From contig NZ_LHUR01000018.1 in assembly GCF_001263795.1 (NCBI RefSeq), positions 1 to 64,000 of the forward strand: a stretch of DNA of 64,000 nucleotides, written 5' to 3'. Positions within the stretch are counted from its first letter, which is position 1. Each line of letters begins with the position of its first letter. Of the stretch, positions 52,767 through 62,272 are shown in pieces. A program made the translations under genes and the position numbers. This stretch comes from Clostridium homopropionicum DSM 5847 (GTDB lineage: Bacteria > Bacillota > Clostridia > Clostridiales > Clostridiaceae). The notes beneath the pieces are model-generated. The model had not been told where the DNA came from and made no database searches. It saw only the letters and a program-made list of their open reading frames with translations.

Positions 52767-52806
52767 AAAGCTATGTATAATTAATAAGTTGTACATAGCT
52801 TTTTGT
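52767..52806 (+). terminator. Second hairpin terminator before rodA
   Basis: AAAGCTATGTA pairs with TACATAGCTTT around an AT-rich loop, then T residues. It makes rodA likely to have its own promoter. Confidence 0.72.
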
Positions 52807-52847
52807 GTTTTATATGTTATAATTTTATTTGTATTGGAGGGATACTT

Positions 52848-53966
52848 GTGCTTGACAAATTTAAAATTGATAAAAAATTATTAAGACAGCTAGATTATAG
52901 TATAATAATTATTTGTGTAATTATAGTATTATTTAGCTGTATAAATGTATATAGTGCTACCTTTAGGAGTTTAGGTATTTATTATGCAAAACTACAATTT
53001 ACTTGGCTTATTTTAGGCCTGGTTGTAATTTATATTATTTTATTGATAGATTATTCAATGATTGGAAACTTTGCAAGTATAATATATTGGGCAGGCATCA
53101 TTTTATTAGCATTAAATGATTTTGTATTAGGAAGCACTCATAAAGGGGCAACCGGGTGGATTGGGATAGGTTCAAGAGCTATTCAGCCTTCTGAATTTGC
53201 AAAGCTAGGAATGATTATTATGCTTGCTAGATTACTAGATGATATGGAAGGAAAGGTTAATGAACCAAAAAACTTTTTCAAACTTGCATTTTACAGTATA
53301 CTTCCTATGGTATTGATTGTAATACAACCTGATATGGGTATGACAATGGTAACATTTTTTATAGCCTTAGGCATATTTTATGTTGCCGGTCTAAATATGA
53401 GAGTTATTCTTGGTGGTCTTGCAGGTATTTTTGCTTTAATAGTTGTAATTTGGAATTCACCTCTTATGAAAACCTATTGGAAAGGTAGATTACTATCCTT
53501 TATTAGTCCAGAGGCTCATGGACAAGGACTTTCTTTTCAGCTAAATCAGTCTTTAATGGGAATAGGCTCAGGTAAGATATTAGGAGAAGGATTTACAAAG
53601 GGACTACAGATTGCAGGGAATAATGTTCCCGAAGCTCATACAGATTTTATTTTCTCAGTTGTAGGTGAAGAATGGGGATTGATTGGTGCTTTAGTATTAT
53701 TGTTTTTATATGGATTATTATTATATAAATTTATTAAAATAGCTAAAAATTCTAAGGATCTTTTTGGTTCTATAGTTGTAGTTGGAGTAATATCTACTTT
53801 CTTATTTTCAATATTTCAAAATATAGGCATGACTATTGGATTAATGCCTATTACGGGGATTACATTGCCTTTAATGAGTTATGGGGGTAGTTCGATATTA
53901 ACTAGCTTTATGGCAATTGGATTAGTGCTAAATGTTGGTATGAGAAGAAAAAAGATAAATTTTTAA
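52848..53966 (+). CDS. rodA: Rod-shape SEDS glycosyltransferase RodA
   Basis: This 372-residue membrane protein has about ten spans and the SEDS-family segments GATGWIGIGSRAIQPSEFAK, GQGLSFQLNQSLMGIGSGK, PEAHTDFIFSVVGEEWGLIG and PLMSYGGSSILTSF. SEDS proteins polymerise glycan strands from lipid II. FtsW and RodA are hard to separate, but the position after mreBCD-PBP-minCDE favours RodA. The start is GTG at 52848 with GGAGGG upstream; the frame extends 15 codons further into a terminator region. Confidence 0.93.
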   Translation: MLDKFKIDKKLLRQLDYSIIIICVIIVLFSCINVYSATFRSLGIYYAKLQFTWLILGLVVIYIILLIDYSMIGNFASIIYWAGIILLALNDFVLGSTHKGATGWIGIGSRAIQPSEFAKLGMIIMLARLLDDMEGKVNEPKNFFKLAFYSILPMVLIVIQPDMGMTMVTFFIALGIFYVAGLNMRVILGGLAGIFALIVVIWNSPLMKTYWKGRLLSFISPEAHGQGLSFQLNQSLMGIGSGKILGEGFTKGLQIAGNNVPEAHTDFIFSVVGEEWGLIGALVLLFLYGLLLYKFIKIAKNSKDLFGSIVVVGVISTFLFSIFQNIGMTIGLMPITGITLPLMSYGGSSILTSFMAIGLVLNVGMRRKKINF

Positions 53967-53972
53967 GTATAT

Positions 53973-54019
53973 TAAAAATCTTTGATGAAAAAAAACATCA
54001 AGGATTTTCTTTTTTTTTG
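53973..54019 (+). terminator. Intrinsic terminator of rodA
   Basis: AAAATCTTTGATG pairs with CATCAAGGATTTT (one G-T pair) around a run of A, followed by a long T run. Confidence 0.88.
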
Positions 54020-54099
54020 GGACGGATGTACAAGCTTTGCATAGTATATATTAGACATGAAAAATTATGTCTTCACGAAAAATTAAGGGGGATATTTTT

Positions 54100-54888
54100 A
54101 TGGAGTATTGTAATTCTAAAAAAGAAGACTGTGGCAAAGTAGAATCAACAACATTACCTCTTTGTCCAGGCGTTAATATAACACCAACTGGCATATGTGG
54201 ACCAGTAGTTGCAAAAATTCCAGTAGTATTAGCTCAAAGGGAAGTACAAGTTGATGTAGAGTCAAAAATTTATTTAAAAAAACCTTTATTTGAAATAAAA
54301 AGAGTTAAAAAAGATGTATTTTTGACACAATGTAAACTAATTCCAAGGGCAGGAATTATTGAAGGTGGAGTGCTAAGAACTGGTAAGTTATTTATTAGTG
54401 GATATGTTAGAAAGAATATAGAATATGCAACATCTGAATGTAAAGAAGACAAGATAGTTAAAGGGGAAATAAATCATATTACAGCAAAGATACCTTTTAC
54501 TTGTGTTACTGAAGTAACTTATGTTGTTCCTCCAGTAATAAATTTAAGGGGCTTCTCAAGGGAAATAGATTTATTATGCACTAAACAAGGGGACTGCAAA
54601 GTATGTGAAGAAGAATTTATGGGAAGAAGCTTATGTGAAACAGAATTTGAAGAAACAGTGTACTACAATGAAAAGCCATACTGCGAATTAATATCAGCAA
54701 GAATATTTGAAGCAGATATTCAAAGATGTGAAGAAGAAAACTGGCATAAAGAAGATTGCTTAATGGAAAAAGAAGCTAATTATGAAGCTAAAGATAAGAA
54801 AAAAGAAATTACTACTAAATTAACTGAAAAAATGGTTGTTTTCATTACAGTGAAAGTACTACAAGTTCAACAAGTTAATATTTGCTAA
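54100..54888 (+). CDS. CsxC/SPOCS-like spore-surface-type protein
   Basis: This 262-residue protein is Cys-rich and beta-strand-rich. After a short Cys-containing start it has GPVVAKIPVVLAQREVQVDV, FEIKRVKKDVFLTQCKLIPR, then the SPOCS/DUF3794-like segment KLFISGYVRKNIEYAT and ITAKIPFTCVTEVTYVVPP. It ends with charged helices. The pattern is like the clostridial CsxC exosporium group, whose members form crystalline layers on spores. The assignment is by memory of pattern only. The start is set at 54100 after AAGGGGGAT. There is no signal peptide, as expected for a mother-cell-assembled coat protein. A strong terminator follows. Confidence 0.72.
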   Translation: MEYCNSKKEDCGKVESTTLPLCPGVNITPTGICGPVVAKIPVVLAQREVQVDVESKIYLKKPLFEIKRVKKDVFLTQCKLIPRAGIIEGGVLRTGKLFISGYVRKNIEYATSECKEDKIVKGEINHITAKIPFTCVTEVTYVVPPVINLRGFSREIDLLCTKQGDCKVCEEEFMGRSLCETEFEETVYYNEKPYCELISARIFEADIQRCEEENWHKEDCLMEKEANYEAKDKKKEITTKLTEKMVVFITVKVLQVQQVNIC

Positions 54889-54896
54889 TTAATAAA

Positions 54897-54935
54897 TTAA
54901 GACCTATAGCATTTTAGCTATAGGTCTTAATTTAT
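54897..54935. terminator. Intrinsic terminator
   Basis: TTAAGACCTATAGC pairs with GCTATAGGTCTTAA around ATTTTA, flanked by A and T runs. Confidence 0.87.
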
Positions 54936-55017
54936 TAATAATAGTTTCTATTTCTCTATTTTAGAATATATTATTAGTATATAAGATTTTATTAGCAAGA
55001 ATAAAGAGGTGTTACTT

Positions 55018-55839
55018 GTGAGAAAATGCTCAGTAAATTATGAAAATCAAGAACAGGCTTTAAAAGCTATTTTATTAATAAAAATAATATATGAATTATA
55101 TAATTACTACAGAAATTATACTGTATTTTCAACTATTGAACAAAAGAAAATGAATAATAATAAAAATTGCTCAATCAATAAAGAAATAAAAGATAATAAT
55201 TCACATGTTGAAGAAACATTTTTTGACAAAGTAACTCCAAAGATAACAGTTCAGGAGGATTCTAATGAAAATACAATAATAGTTAATATTCCAGTAGTAA
55301 TTGCAGAAAAAAGGATTAGTATCCCTATAGAAGAAGCAATCGATTTTAATGAAAATATTACTGAAATATTAAGAACCAAAAGTGATGTTTGTATAACTGA
55401 TAGTAAATTCATTCCAATAGATATAGCAAAGAAAAGTACAAATAAGATAGAAGGGGAATTACTATTGGAGGGTAAATTGATAAGTACCCTTGAGTATAAT
55501 AGTTTTGAAGATTTAAATAATAATGCATATAAGGGATATATAAAAACTTTAAAATTATTTTTCCCATTTAAATTTAATACAATTATACACTGCTACTGTC
55601 CAGAAAAGAGATTTTCAAATGATAAATATAACAAAAATATAAGCTGTTATATTAATGAAGCAAATATTTTTACTACAGATAATATATTAGATATGGATTC
55701 TAATAGTTCTAATAGCAATTGTAATATATTTAAAAAGATCAATAGAAAGAATATAATTAACTTACTTATAACAGTTACTCAAATTTATCCTATAGTAGTA
55801 AGCAATAATTTTACATCTAAGAAACCTTCTTCAATGTAA
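55018..55839 (+). CDS. Diverged CsxC/SPOCS-like paralogue
   Basis: This 273-residue protein aligns in pattern with the preceding gene: NIPVVIAEKRISIPIEEAID here against KIPVVLAQREVQVDVESKIY there, then TKSDVCITDSKFIPI against VKKDVFLTQCKLIPR, then LLLEGKLISTLEYNS against KLFISGYVRKNIEYA. An extra N-terminal helix-rich part (about residues 1-75) is not in the first. It has fewer cysteines and more Asn. A spore-surface role is inferred from the resemblance. The start is GTG at 55018 after AGAGGTGT. A terminator overlaps its end. Confidence 0.7.
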   Translation: MRKCSVNYENQEQALKAILLIKIIYELYNYYRNYTVFSTIEQKKMNNNKNCSINKEIKDNNSHVEETFFDKVTPKITVQEDSNENTIIVNIPVVIAEKRISIPIEEAIDFNENITEILRTKSDVCITDSKFIPIDIAKKSTNKIEGELLLEGKLISTLEYNSFEDLNNNAYKGYIKTLKLFFPFKFNTIIHCYCPEKRFSNDKYNKNISCYINEANIFTTDNILDMDSNSSNSNCNIFKKINRKNIINLLITVTQIYPIVVSNNFTSKKPSSM

Positions 55840-55856
55840 TAGGAAGACGGTTTTTT
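55822..55856 (+). terminator. Intrinsic terminator overlapping a stop codon
   Basis: AAACCTTCTTC pairs with GAAGACGGTTT (one mismatch), followed by T. The left arm lies in the last codons of the CsxC-like gene. Confidence 0.72.
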
Positions 55857-55876
55857 AGTTAATTAATTTAAAATTA

Positions 55877-55905
55877 ATGACATGAATTACAAATTAAGGT
55901 ATAAT
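55877..55905 (+). promoter_or_regulatory. Promoter of the DUF4912-GH57 pair
   Basis: ATGACA (55877-55882), a 17-base spacer and TATAAT (55900-55905). Confidence 0.6.
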
Positions 55906-55934
55906 TGTCATATCATAATTTGGAGGGGATCAAT

Positions 55935-56345
55935 TTGTATGATGATGGAAATTCATCTGTAAGTCTATTAGTTCAAGGTTCGTATACAATTTATTGCTAT
56001 TTCAATATTTCTTCAAAGGACGTATATAAAATTAAAGAATTGTACGGAGAAGAAAGCTGGAAAAAATCAAAATCAATGATAATTGTATATGAATTCACTA
56101 ATGAAAAAGAAATTAAAATCTATGAAGAGCATATAGATCCTTTTGCAGACAATTGGTTTATAACATTGAACAGATGCAATATTCAAGTACTAGTTAAGCT
56201 GTGCAGAAAATTTGAGAATGGTACTATATTACCCATAGCAACCTCAAATAAAGTTACAACTTTGACTAACAAAGAGTCAAGTAATAATAAAGTAAAATTT
56301 ATTAAGGTTTGTGAATTTGTTCAAGACAAAATATATTCATATTAG
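55935..56345 (+). CDS. DUF4912-like protein
   Basis: This 136-residue protein has an N-terminal strand region (VSLLVQGSYTIYCYFNIS), a middle IVYEFTNEKEIKIYEEHI and WFITLNRCNIQVLVKLCRKF, which fits the DUF4912 pattern of small beta-rich proteins that may bind polysaccharide. The start is TTG at 55935, with TGGAGGGG at 55921-55928; the frame extends ten codons upstream but would contain that site. It lies 15 bases before a GH57 gene, a pairing I recall from clostridia, which suggests a role with glucan metabolism. Confidence 0.7.
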   Translation: MYDDGNSSVSLLVQGSYTIYCYFNISSKDVYKIKELYGEESWKKSKSMIIVYEFTNEKEIKIYEEHIDPFADNWFITLNRCNIQVLVKLCRKFENGTILPIATSNKVTTLTNKESSNNKVKFIKVCEFVQDKIYSY

Positions 56346-56360
56346 AAAAGAGGGAGAAAG

Positions 56361-57956
56361 GTGAAAAAAGGGGATGTTTCCATAGTACTACATAGCCATA
56401 TGCCATTTATAAGGCATCCAGAAGTAATTGATTCTATTGAGGAAAGATGGCTATTTGAGGCAATGACAGAATGCTATTTACCTTTAATTCAGGTATATGA
56501 CTCTTTAATTAAGGATAAGATAAATTTTAAGATTACAATGTCAATAACTCCAACGTTAATGAGTATGCTTCAGGATAATTATCTTAATAAAAGATTTAGT
56601 GAATATATTCACAATGCTTTAGAGCTATCTGAAAAAGAAATAAAAAAAAACAAAGAGAACAAGGACTTATATAATTTGTCATGCTTTTATAATGAAAGAT
56701 TTAAAGAATTAATTAATATTTATAATAATTATGATAAAAACATAATTAATGCTTTTAAAAAGTTTGTAAAGATAGGAGTATTGGAAGTCATAACCTCATC
56801 TGCAACTCATGCATTTCTACCATTACTTGATTTAAATCGAGAAGCAATAAAGGCTCAAATATCAATAGGAGTAAAATCCTATATAAAAACTATGGGACAA
56901 TCGCCAAAGGGAATTTGGCTTCCTGAGTGTGCTTATTCAAAAAATATTGATGAAATACTAAAAGAATTCGGGATAAAATTTTTTATTTCTGAAGATAAAG
57001 CAATAATAAATGCAAATCCTAGACCGTTATACGGAACATATAAGCCTATTGCAACAACAAATGGTATATGTGCTTTTGGAAGAGATATGGATTCATCAAA
57101 ACAGGTATGGAGTAGTGTAATTGGATATCCAGGAGATTATTCCTATAGAGAATTTTATAGAGATTTAGGATATGATGCTCCTATAGAATATATTAAGCCA
57201 TACATAAACAAGGGGGGCATTAGAATTGACACTGGTATTAAATATTATAAAATAACTGGTAAGACTGAGAGAAAAGAATATTACAATAGAGAAGAAGCTA
57301 TGAGTAAAGTTAAACTCCATGCAAGACATTTTGCAGAAGAAAGATGCAAGCAAATTGAAAAAGTAAATATAGATATTAAAGATAAACCTATCATAGTAGC
57401 TCCGTATGATACTGAACTTTATGGACATTGGTGGTTTGAAGGACCAGATTTTATAGATGAGTTTATAAGAGTTTCTTCAGAGAATTGGATAAATTATGAG
57501 CTAACTACTCCATGGAAATATTTACTTCAAAGCAAATATGTTCAAAATTGCGAACCAGCAGCTTCAAGTTGGGGAGAAAATAGTGATTACTCTGTATGGC
57601 TTAACAAATCAAATCACTGGATTTATAGGGATTTGCATAAAGCTGAAAGGAATATGATTAAGCTTGCAAATACATATCAAAATCCAACAGAGATTGAGAG
57701 AAGGATCTTAAACCAGATAGCTAGAGAACTGCTGCTAGCAGAGGCATCTGATTGGCCATTTATTATAAAGAATGGCACTTCAGTAGAGTACGCAGTAAAC
57801 AGAGTGAATTTACATTTAGAAAGATTTAATAGGTTGTATGATATGATTACAAAAGATTCAATAGATGAAAGTTATTTAGAAAAAATAGAGCAAATAGATA
57901 ATATATTTTCAGATTTAGATTATAGAGTATATTTAAGTTATAATAAAACACATTAA
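56361..57956 (+). CDS. GH57 glucan-branching-type enzyme
   Basis: This 531-residue protein begins VSIVLHSHMPFIRHPE, the GH57 N-terminal metal-free catalytic motif with His-Ser-His. It has KGIWLPECAYSKNIDEIL with the catalytic Glu region and IIVAPYDTELYGHWWFEGPD with the catalytic Asp. A C-terminal DUF1957-type helical domain (about 420-531) is characteristic of 1,4-alpha-glucan branching enzymes of this family. Branching of glycogen is therefore likely. The start is GTG with AGAGGGAGA upstream. It is co-transcribed with the DUF4912 gene. Confidence 0.9.
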   Translation: MKKGDVSIVLHSHMPFIRHPEVIDSIEERWLFEAMTECYLPLIQVYDSLIKDKINFKITMSITPTLMSMLQDNYLNKRFSEYIHNALELSEKEIKKNKENKDLYNLSCFYNERFKELINIYNNYDKNIINAFKKFVKIGVLEVITSSATHAFLPLLDLNREAIKAQISIGVKSYIKTMGQSPKGIWLPECAYSKNIDEILKEFGIKFFISEDKAIINANPRPLYGTYKPIATTNGICAFGRDMDSSKQVWSSVIGYPGDYSYREFYRDLGYDAPIEYIKPYINKGGIRIDTGIKYYKITGKTERKEYYNREEAMSKVKLHARHFAEERCKQIEKVNIDIKDKPIIVAPYDTELYGHWWFEGPDFIDEFIRVSSENWINYELTTPWKYLLQSKYVQNCEPAASSWGENSDYSVWLNKSNHWIYRDLHKAERNMIKLANTYQNPTEIERRILNQIARELLLAEASDWPFIIKNGTSVEYAVNRVNLHLERFNRLYDMITKDSIDESYLEKIEQIDNIFSDLDYRVYLSYNKTH

Positions 57957-58030
57957 AAAGATAGAAAGTTTATATATTCAGAGTGAAACTGAATAATTAT
58001 TAGAAAATGAGAATGAATATTCAACTTCAA

Positions 58031-58060
58031 AAAAAAATGAATTTTAAAATTCATTTTTTC
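58031..58060. terminator. Palindromic A/T-rich terminator
   Basis: AAAAATGAATTTT pairs with AAAATTCATTTTT, with A and T runs on both sides. Confidence 0.65.
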
Positions 58061-58077
58061 TAATTATTTCAAATATA

Positions 58078-58106
58078 TTGACAATCATAGGGTTCACTGT
58101 TAAAAT
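58078..58106 (+). promoter_or_regulatory. Promoter of ilvC
   Basis: TTGACA (58078-58083), a 17-base spacer and TAAAAT (58101-58106). The start of transcription would be near 58113, giving a leader of about 170 bases. Confidence 0.72.
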
Positions 58107-58140
58107 AGATAAAACCTTAATATATGTCAATAGAGTGATG

Positions 58141-58209
58141 TTAAGGGATTCTTAAAATTAAGGGCACACATTTTTACACCTTGCCTAAAGCTAGGTGATT
58201 GTTTTTTTT
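58141..58209 (+). promoter_or_regulatory. Attenuator-like leader of ilvC
   Basis: The terminator stem is CACCT, T-T, GC (58177-58184) with GC, T-T, AGGTG (58190-58197), followed by ATTGTTTTTTTT. GGGCA (58162-58166) can instead pair with TGCCT (58182-58186) and would break that stem. A small hairpin TTAAG-CTTAA precedes it (58141-58155). No T-box element and no leader peptide rich in branched-chain codons was found. Confidence 0.5.
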
Positions 58210-58263
58210 AGTTTAATTATTTTGTTAAAAAATATAAAATTATATTATATATAAAAATTATAA

Positions 58264-59280
<1,017 letters not shown>

Positions 59281-59310
59281 TTTTATTAGCTGAAATATAA
59301 TTAAAAATGC

Positions 59311-59378
59311 AACCTGAGAAAGTTCTAGAACTGTCAGGAGAGGCTGTGGCTTATGCCAAGTCTCTTTGTGCTCAGGTT
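59311..59378 (+). ncRNA. Three-helix RNA candidate between ilvC and cimA
   Basis: An outer stem, AACCTGAG (59311-59318) with CTCAGGTT (59371-59378), encloses two hairpins. One is the palindrome AGTTCTAGAACT (59321-59332). The other has the outer stem AGGAGA with TCTCTT and the inner TGGC-TTAT-GCCA (59336-59366). No known riboswitch class was recognised. It could be an undescribed cis-regulatory RNA, a processing signal, or a weak terminator for ilvC, since only a short T-rich tail follows. Confidence 0.5.
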
Positions 59379-59542
59379 GGAATTTAATTTATAGTAAAAC
59401 TTAATTTATAAGAATATAAGTTGAATTAATGATTTGAATAGTGAAGAAATATAGTTTTAATTAGAAATTTTGCACTTATATATATAGTAAATATTAAATA
59501 ATAAGAATAAGGGGCTGGGATTAAATTGGGGATTCAAAATTA

Positions 59543-61111
59543 ATGAACAAAGTTTACATTTTTGATACAACACTTAGGGATGGTGCGCAGGCACAAGGAA
59601 TTTCTTTTACAGTAGAAGATAAGTTAAAGATATTAAAAAAATTAGATGAATTCGGAATCGATTATGTAGAAGCAGGTAATCCAGGGTCAAATCCAAAGGA
59701 TCTTGAGTTTTTTGCAAGGGCCCAAGATTTAAAATTAGGTCATACAAAATTAACGGCTTTTGGTAACACCAGAAGACCAAGTATGGAAGTTGAAGATGAT
59801 CCGACAGTTATGGCATTAGCAAATGCTGGAACTGATTCTGTAGCTATATTCGGTAAGTCTTGGGATTTCCATGTTACAGATGTTATAAAAACAACCCTGG
59901 AAGAAAATATTAATATGATATATGATACACTCTCATATATGAAAAAACTAGGGAAAGAAGTAATATTCGATGCAGAACATTTCTTTGATGGATATAAGAA
60001 CAATTCAGAATATGCAATAGAGACCTTGAAAACAGCAGAGGCTGCAGGGGCAGATTGGATAGTTCTCTGTGATACAAATGGAGGACTAATGCCTTGGGAA
60101 GCTGCAGATATTATTGATAAAATAAGTAAAGTCATTAAAACACCATTAGGAATACACTGCCATAATGATGCAGGTATGGCTGTAGCAAATACAATAGTTG
60201 CTGTAAAACAAGGTGTATTACAGGTGCAGGGAACTATAAATGGTTATGGTGAAAGATGTGGTAACACTAATTTATGCACAGTAATACCGAATCTAGAATT
60301 GAAAATGGAAAAAACAACTGTTGGAAAAGAAAGATTAGTTGAAATAACAGAGCTTTCACGATATATTAACGAAATTACAAACATAATGCCAAATGATAGG
60401 GACCCTTATGTTGGAGCTAGTGCATTCACTCATAAAGGAGGAATGCACATAGATGGTGTTCAGAAAAATCCAAAATCCTTTGAACACGTATCTCCTGAAG
60501 ATGTAGGTAATACTAGAAATTTCGCTATGTCTGAAGTAGCAGGTAGAAGTACTATACTTAAGAAAATTCAAAAGGTAGCTCCATGGGTTACAAAAGATTC
60601 AGAAGAAACAAAAGACTTAATGGATAAAATTAAGGAATTAGAGCATCAAGGATATGTTTTTGAAGGAGCAGAAGTTTCCTTTGAACTAATGGTAATGAAA
60701 ACTCTAGGTAACTTTAAACCAATGTTTCAGGTTAAGGATTTTAAGGCTATCTGTGATGATAATTGGGGAGAAGATAACAGTGCTTCTTCAATTGTCAAGG
60801 TTCAAGTTGATGGAGTTGAGGAAATTACTGCTGCAGAAGGAAATGGACCTGTAAATGCACTTGATAAAGCTCTTAGAAAAGCATTAGAAGTTTTTTATCC
60901 TCATATAAGAAAAATGAGACTTGTTGATTATAAAGTTAGAGTATTAAATACTAATACAGCAACTAAATCAAAGGTTAGAGTTCATATTGAGTCTACAGAC
61001 GGTAAAGATGTATGGGGAACTGTAGGAGTATCAACAAATATTATTGAAGCAAGCTGGGTTGCTTTAATTGATTCAATAGAATACTTTTTATACAGTCATA
61101 AGTCAGAATGA
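59543..61111 (+). CDS. cimA: (R)-citramalate synthase
   Basis: This 522-residue enzyme belongs to the LeuA/CimA group. It has [20 protein letters not shown] at the start, [19 protein letters not shown] with the metal ligands and [16 protein letters not shown], whose ERCGN form marks CimA-type enzymes rather than LeuA. The C-terminal regulatory domain covers about residues 400-522. It joins acetyl-CoA and pyruvate into citramalate, giving 2-oxobutyrate for isoleucine without threonine. The ribosome site is weak (GGGGA about 11 bases before the ATG). leuB follows and can also act on methylmalate. Confidence 0.93.
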   Translation: MNKVYIFDTTLRDGAQAQGISFTVEDKLKILKKLDEFGIDYVEAGNPGSNPKDLEFFARAQDLKLGHTKLTAFGNTRRPSMEVEDDPTVMALANAGTDSVAIFGKSWDFHVTDVIKTTLEENINMIYDTLSYMKKLGKEVIFDAEHFFDGYKNNSEYAIETLKTAEAAGADWIVLCDTNGGLMPWEAADIIDKISKVIKTPLGIHCHNDAGMAVANTIVAVKQGVLQVQGTINGYGERCGNTNLCTVIPNLELKMEKTTVGKERLVEITELSRYINEITNIMPNDRDPYVGASAFTHKGGMHIDGVQKNPKSFEHVSPEDVGNTRNFAMSEVAGRSTILKKIQKVAPWVTKDSEETKDLMDKIKELEHQGYVFEGAEVSFELMVMKTLGNFKPMFQVKDFKAICDDNWGEDNSASSIVKVQVDGVEEITAAEGNGPVNALDKALRKALEVFYPHIRKMRLVDYKVRVLNTNTATKSKVRVHIESTDGKDVWGTVGVSTNIIEASWVALIDSIEYFLYSHKSE

Positions 61112-61146
61112 TTTGTAAACTATATAAAGAAAGGGAGAAAGAGATA

Positions 61147-62214
61147 ATGAAAATAGCGTTAATTCCCGGTGACGGTATTGGTCCAGATATAATAGAACAA
61201 GCCGTAAAAGTACTTAAAGTTATAGAAAAAAAGTACAATTGCAAATTTGAATTTACTGAAGTTTTAATGGGAGGAGTTGCAATAGATGCAACAGGAGTTC
61301 CTCTACCAGAAGAAACTATAAAGATTTGTAAAGAAAGTGATGCAGTATTATTAGGTGCTGTTGGAGGAGAAAAGTGGGATGTACTTCCAGGTCATCTAAG
61401 ACCAGAAGCTGGACTTCTTGGAATGAGAAAGGCACTTGAAGTTTTTGCTAACTTAAGACCAGCAATAATGTTTCCACAACTTAAATCAGCTTCAACACTA
61501 AAGGAAGAAGTTTTAGGAGATGGATTAGACATAATGGTAATCCGTGAGCTAAATGGTGGAGCATACTTTGGAGAAAAAGTAAGAATAGATACAGAAGATG
61601 GACAAAAAGCTTGGGATACAATGGCTTACTCTACTTCTGAAATTGTAAGAATTGCTAAGGTTGCTTTTGAAACAGCTAAGAAGAGGGATAATAAACTTAC
61701 ATTGATAGATAAAGCAAATGTACTTGAAAGTTCAAGATTATGGCGTGAAACTGTTAAAAAAGTTGCACTAGATTATCCTGAAGTAGAATTAAATTTCATG
61801 TATGTTGATAATGCTGCAATGCAATTAATTAGAAATCCAAGACAATTTAGCACTATAGTTACTGAAAACCTATTTGGAGATATACTTAGTGATGAAGCTT
61901 CAATGCTTACTGGTTCTCTTGGAATGTTGCCATCAGCTAGTTTAGGATCAGGAAAACTTGGGGTTTATGAGCCAATACATGGTTCTGCTCCAGACATTGC
62001 GGGACAAGATAAGGCTAATCCTATAGCTACAATAATGAGCGTTGCAATGATGCTTAGATACAGTCTTGATATGGAAGACGCAGCTAAAGAGATAGAAGCA
62101 GCTGTATCAAAGGTTCTTGATATGGGATATAGAACAGGAGATATAATGCAAACAGGTATGACTTTAGTTGGAACTAAAAAAATGGGAGACTTGATTGCTG
62201 AGACTCTAAAATAG
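61147..62214 (+). CDS. leuB: 3-isopropylmalate dehydrogenase
   Basis: This 355-residue protein starts [20 protein letters not shown] and has VREL-type substrate loop residues in [15 protein letters not shown], the metal site VDNAAMQLI and the NAD-binding segment [20 protein letters not shown]. It oxidises 3-isopropylmalate in leucine synthesis and, with cimA present, probably 3-methylmalate in isoleucine synthesis. The start is 61147 after AAGGGAGAAAG; the frame extends 13 codons upstream without a site and overlaps cimA. leuC and leuD are not in the window. Confidence 0.96.
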   Translation: MKIALIPGDGIGPDIIEQAVKVLKVIEKKYNCKFEFTEVLMGGVAIDATGVPLPEETIKICKESDAVLLGAVGGEKWDVLPGHLRPEAGLLGMRKALEVFANLRPAIMFPQLKSASTLKEEVLGDGLDIMVIRELNGGAYFGEKVRIDTEDGQKAWDTMAYSTSEIVRIAKVAFETAKKRDNKLTLIDKANVLESSRLWRETVKKVALDYPEVELNFMYVDNAAMQLIRNPRQFSTIVTENLFGDILSDEASMLTGSLGMLPSASLGSGKLGVYEPIHGSAPDIAGQDKANPIATIMSVAMMLRYSLDMEDAAKEIEAAVSKVLDMGYRTGDIMQTGMTLVGTKKMGDLIAETLK

Positions 62215-62272
62215 TAAATAGAAAAAATCATGTAGATTTAATTATGGATATGTTTTAAAAGGGGGCACAAAT

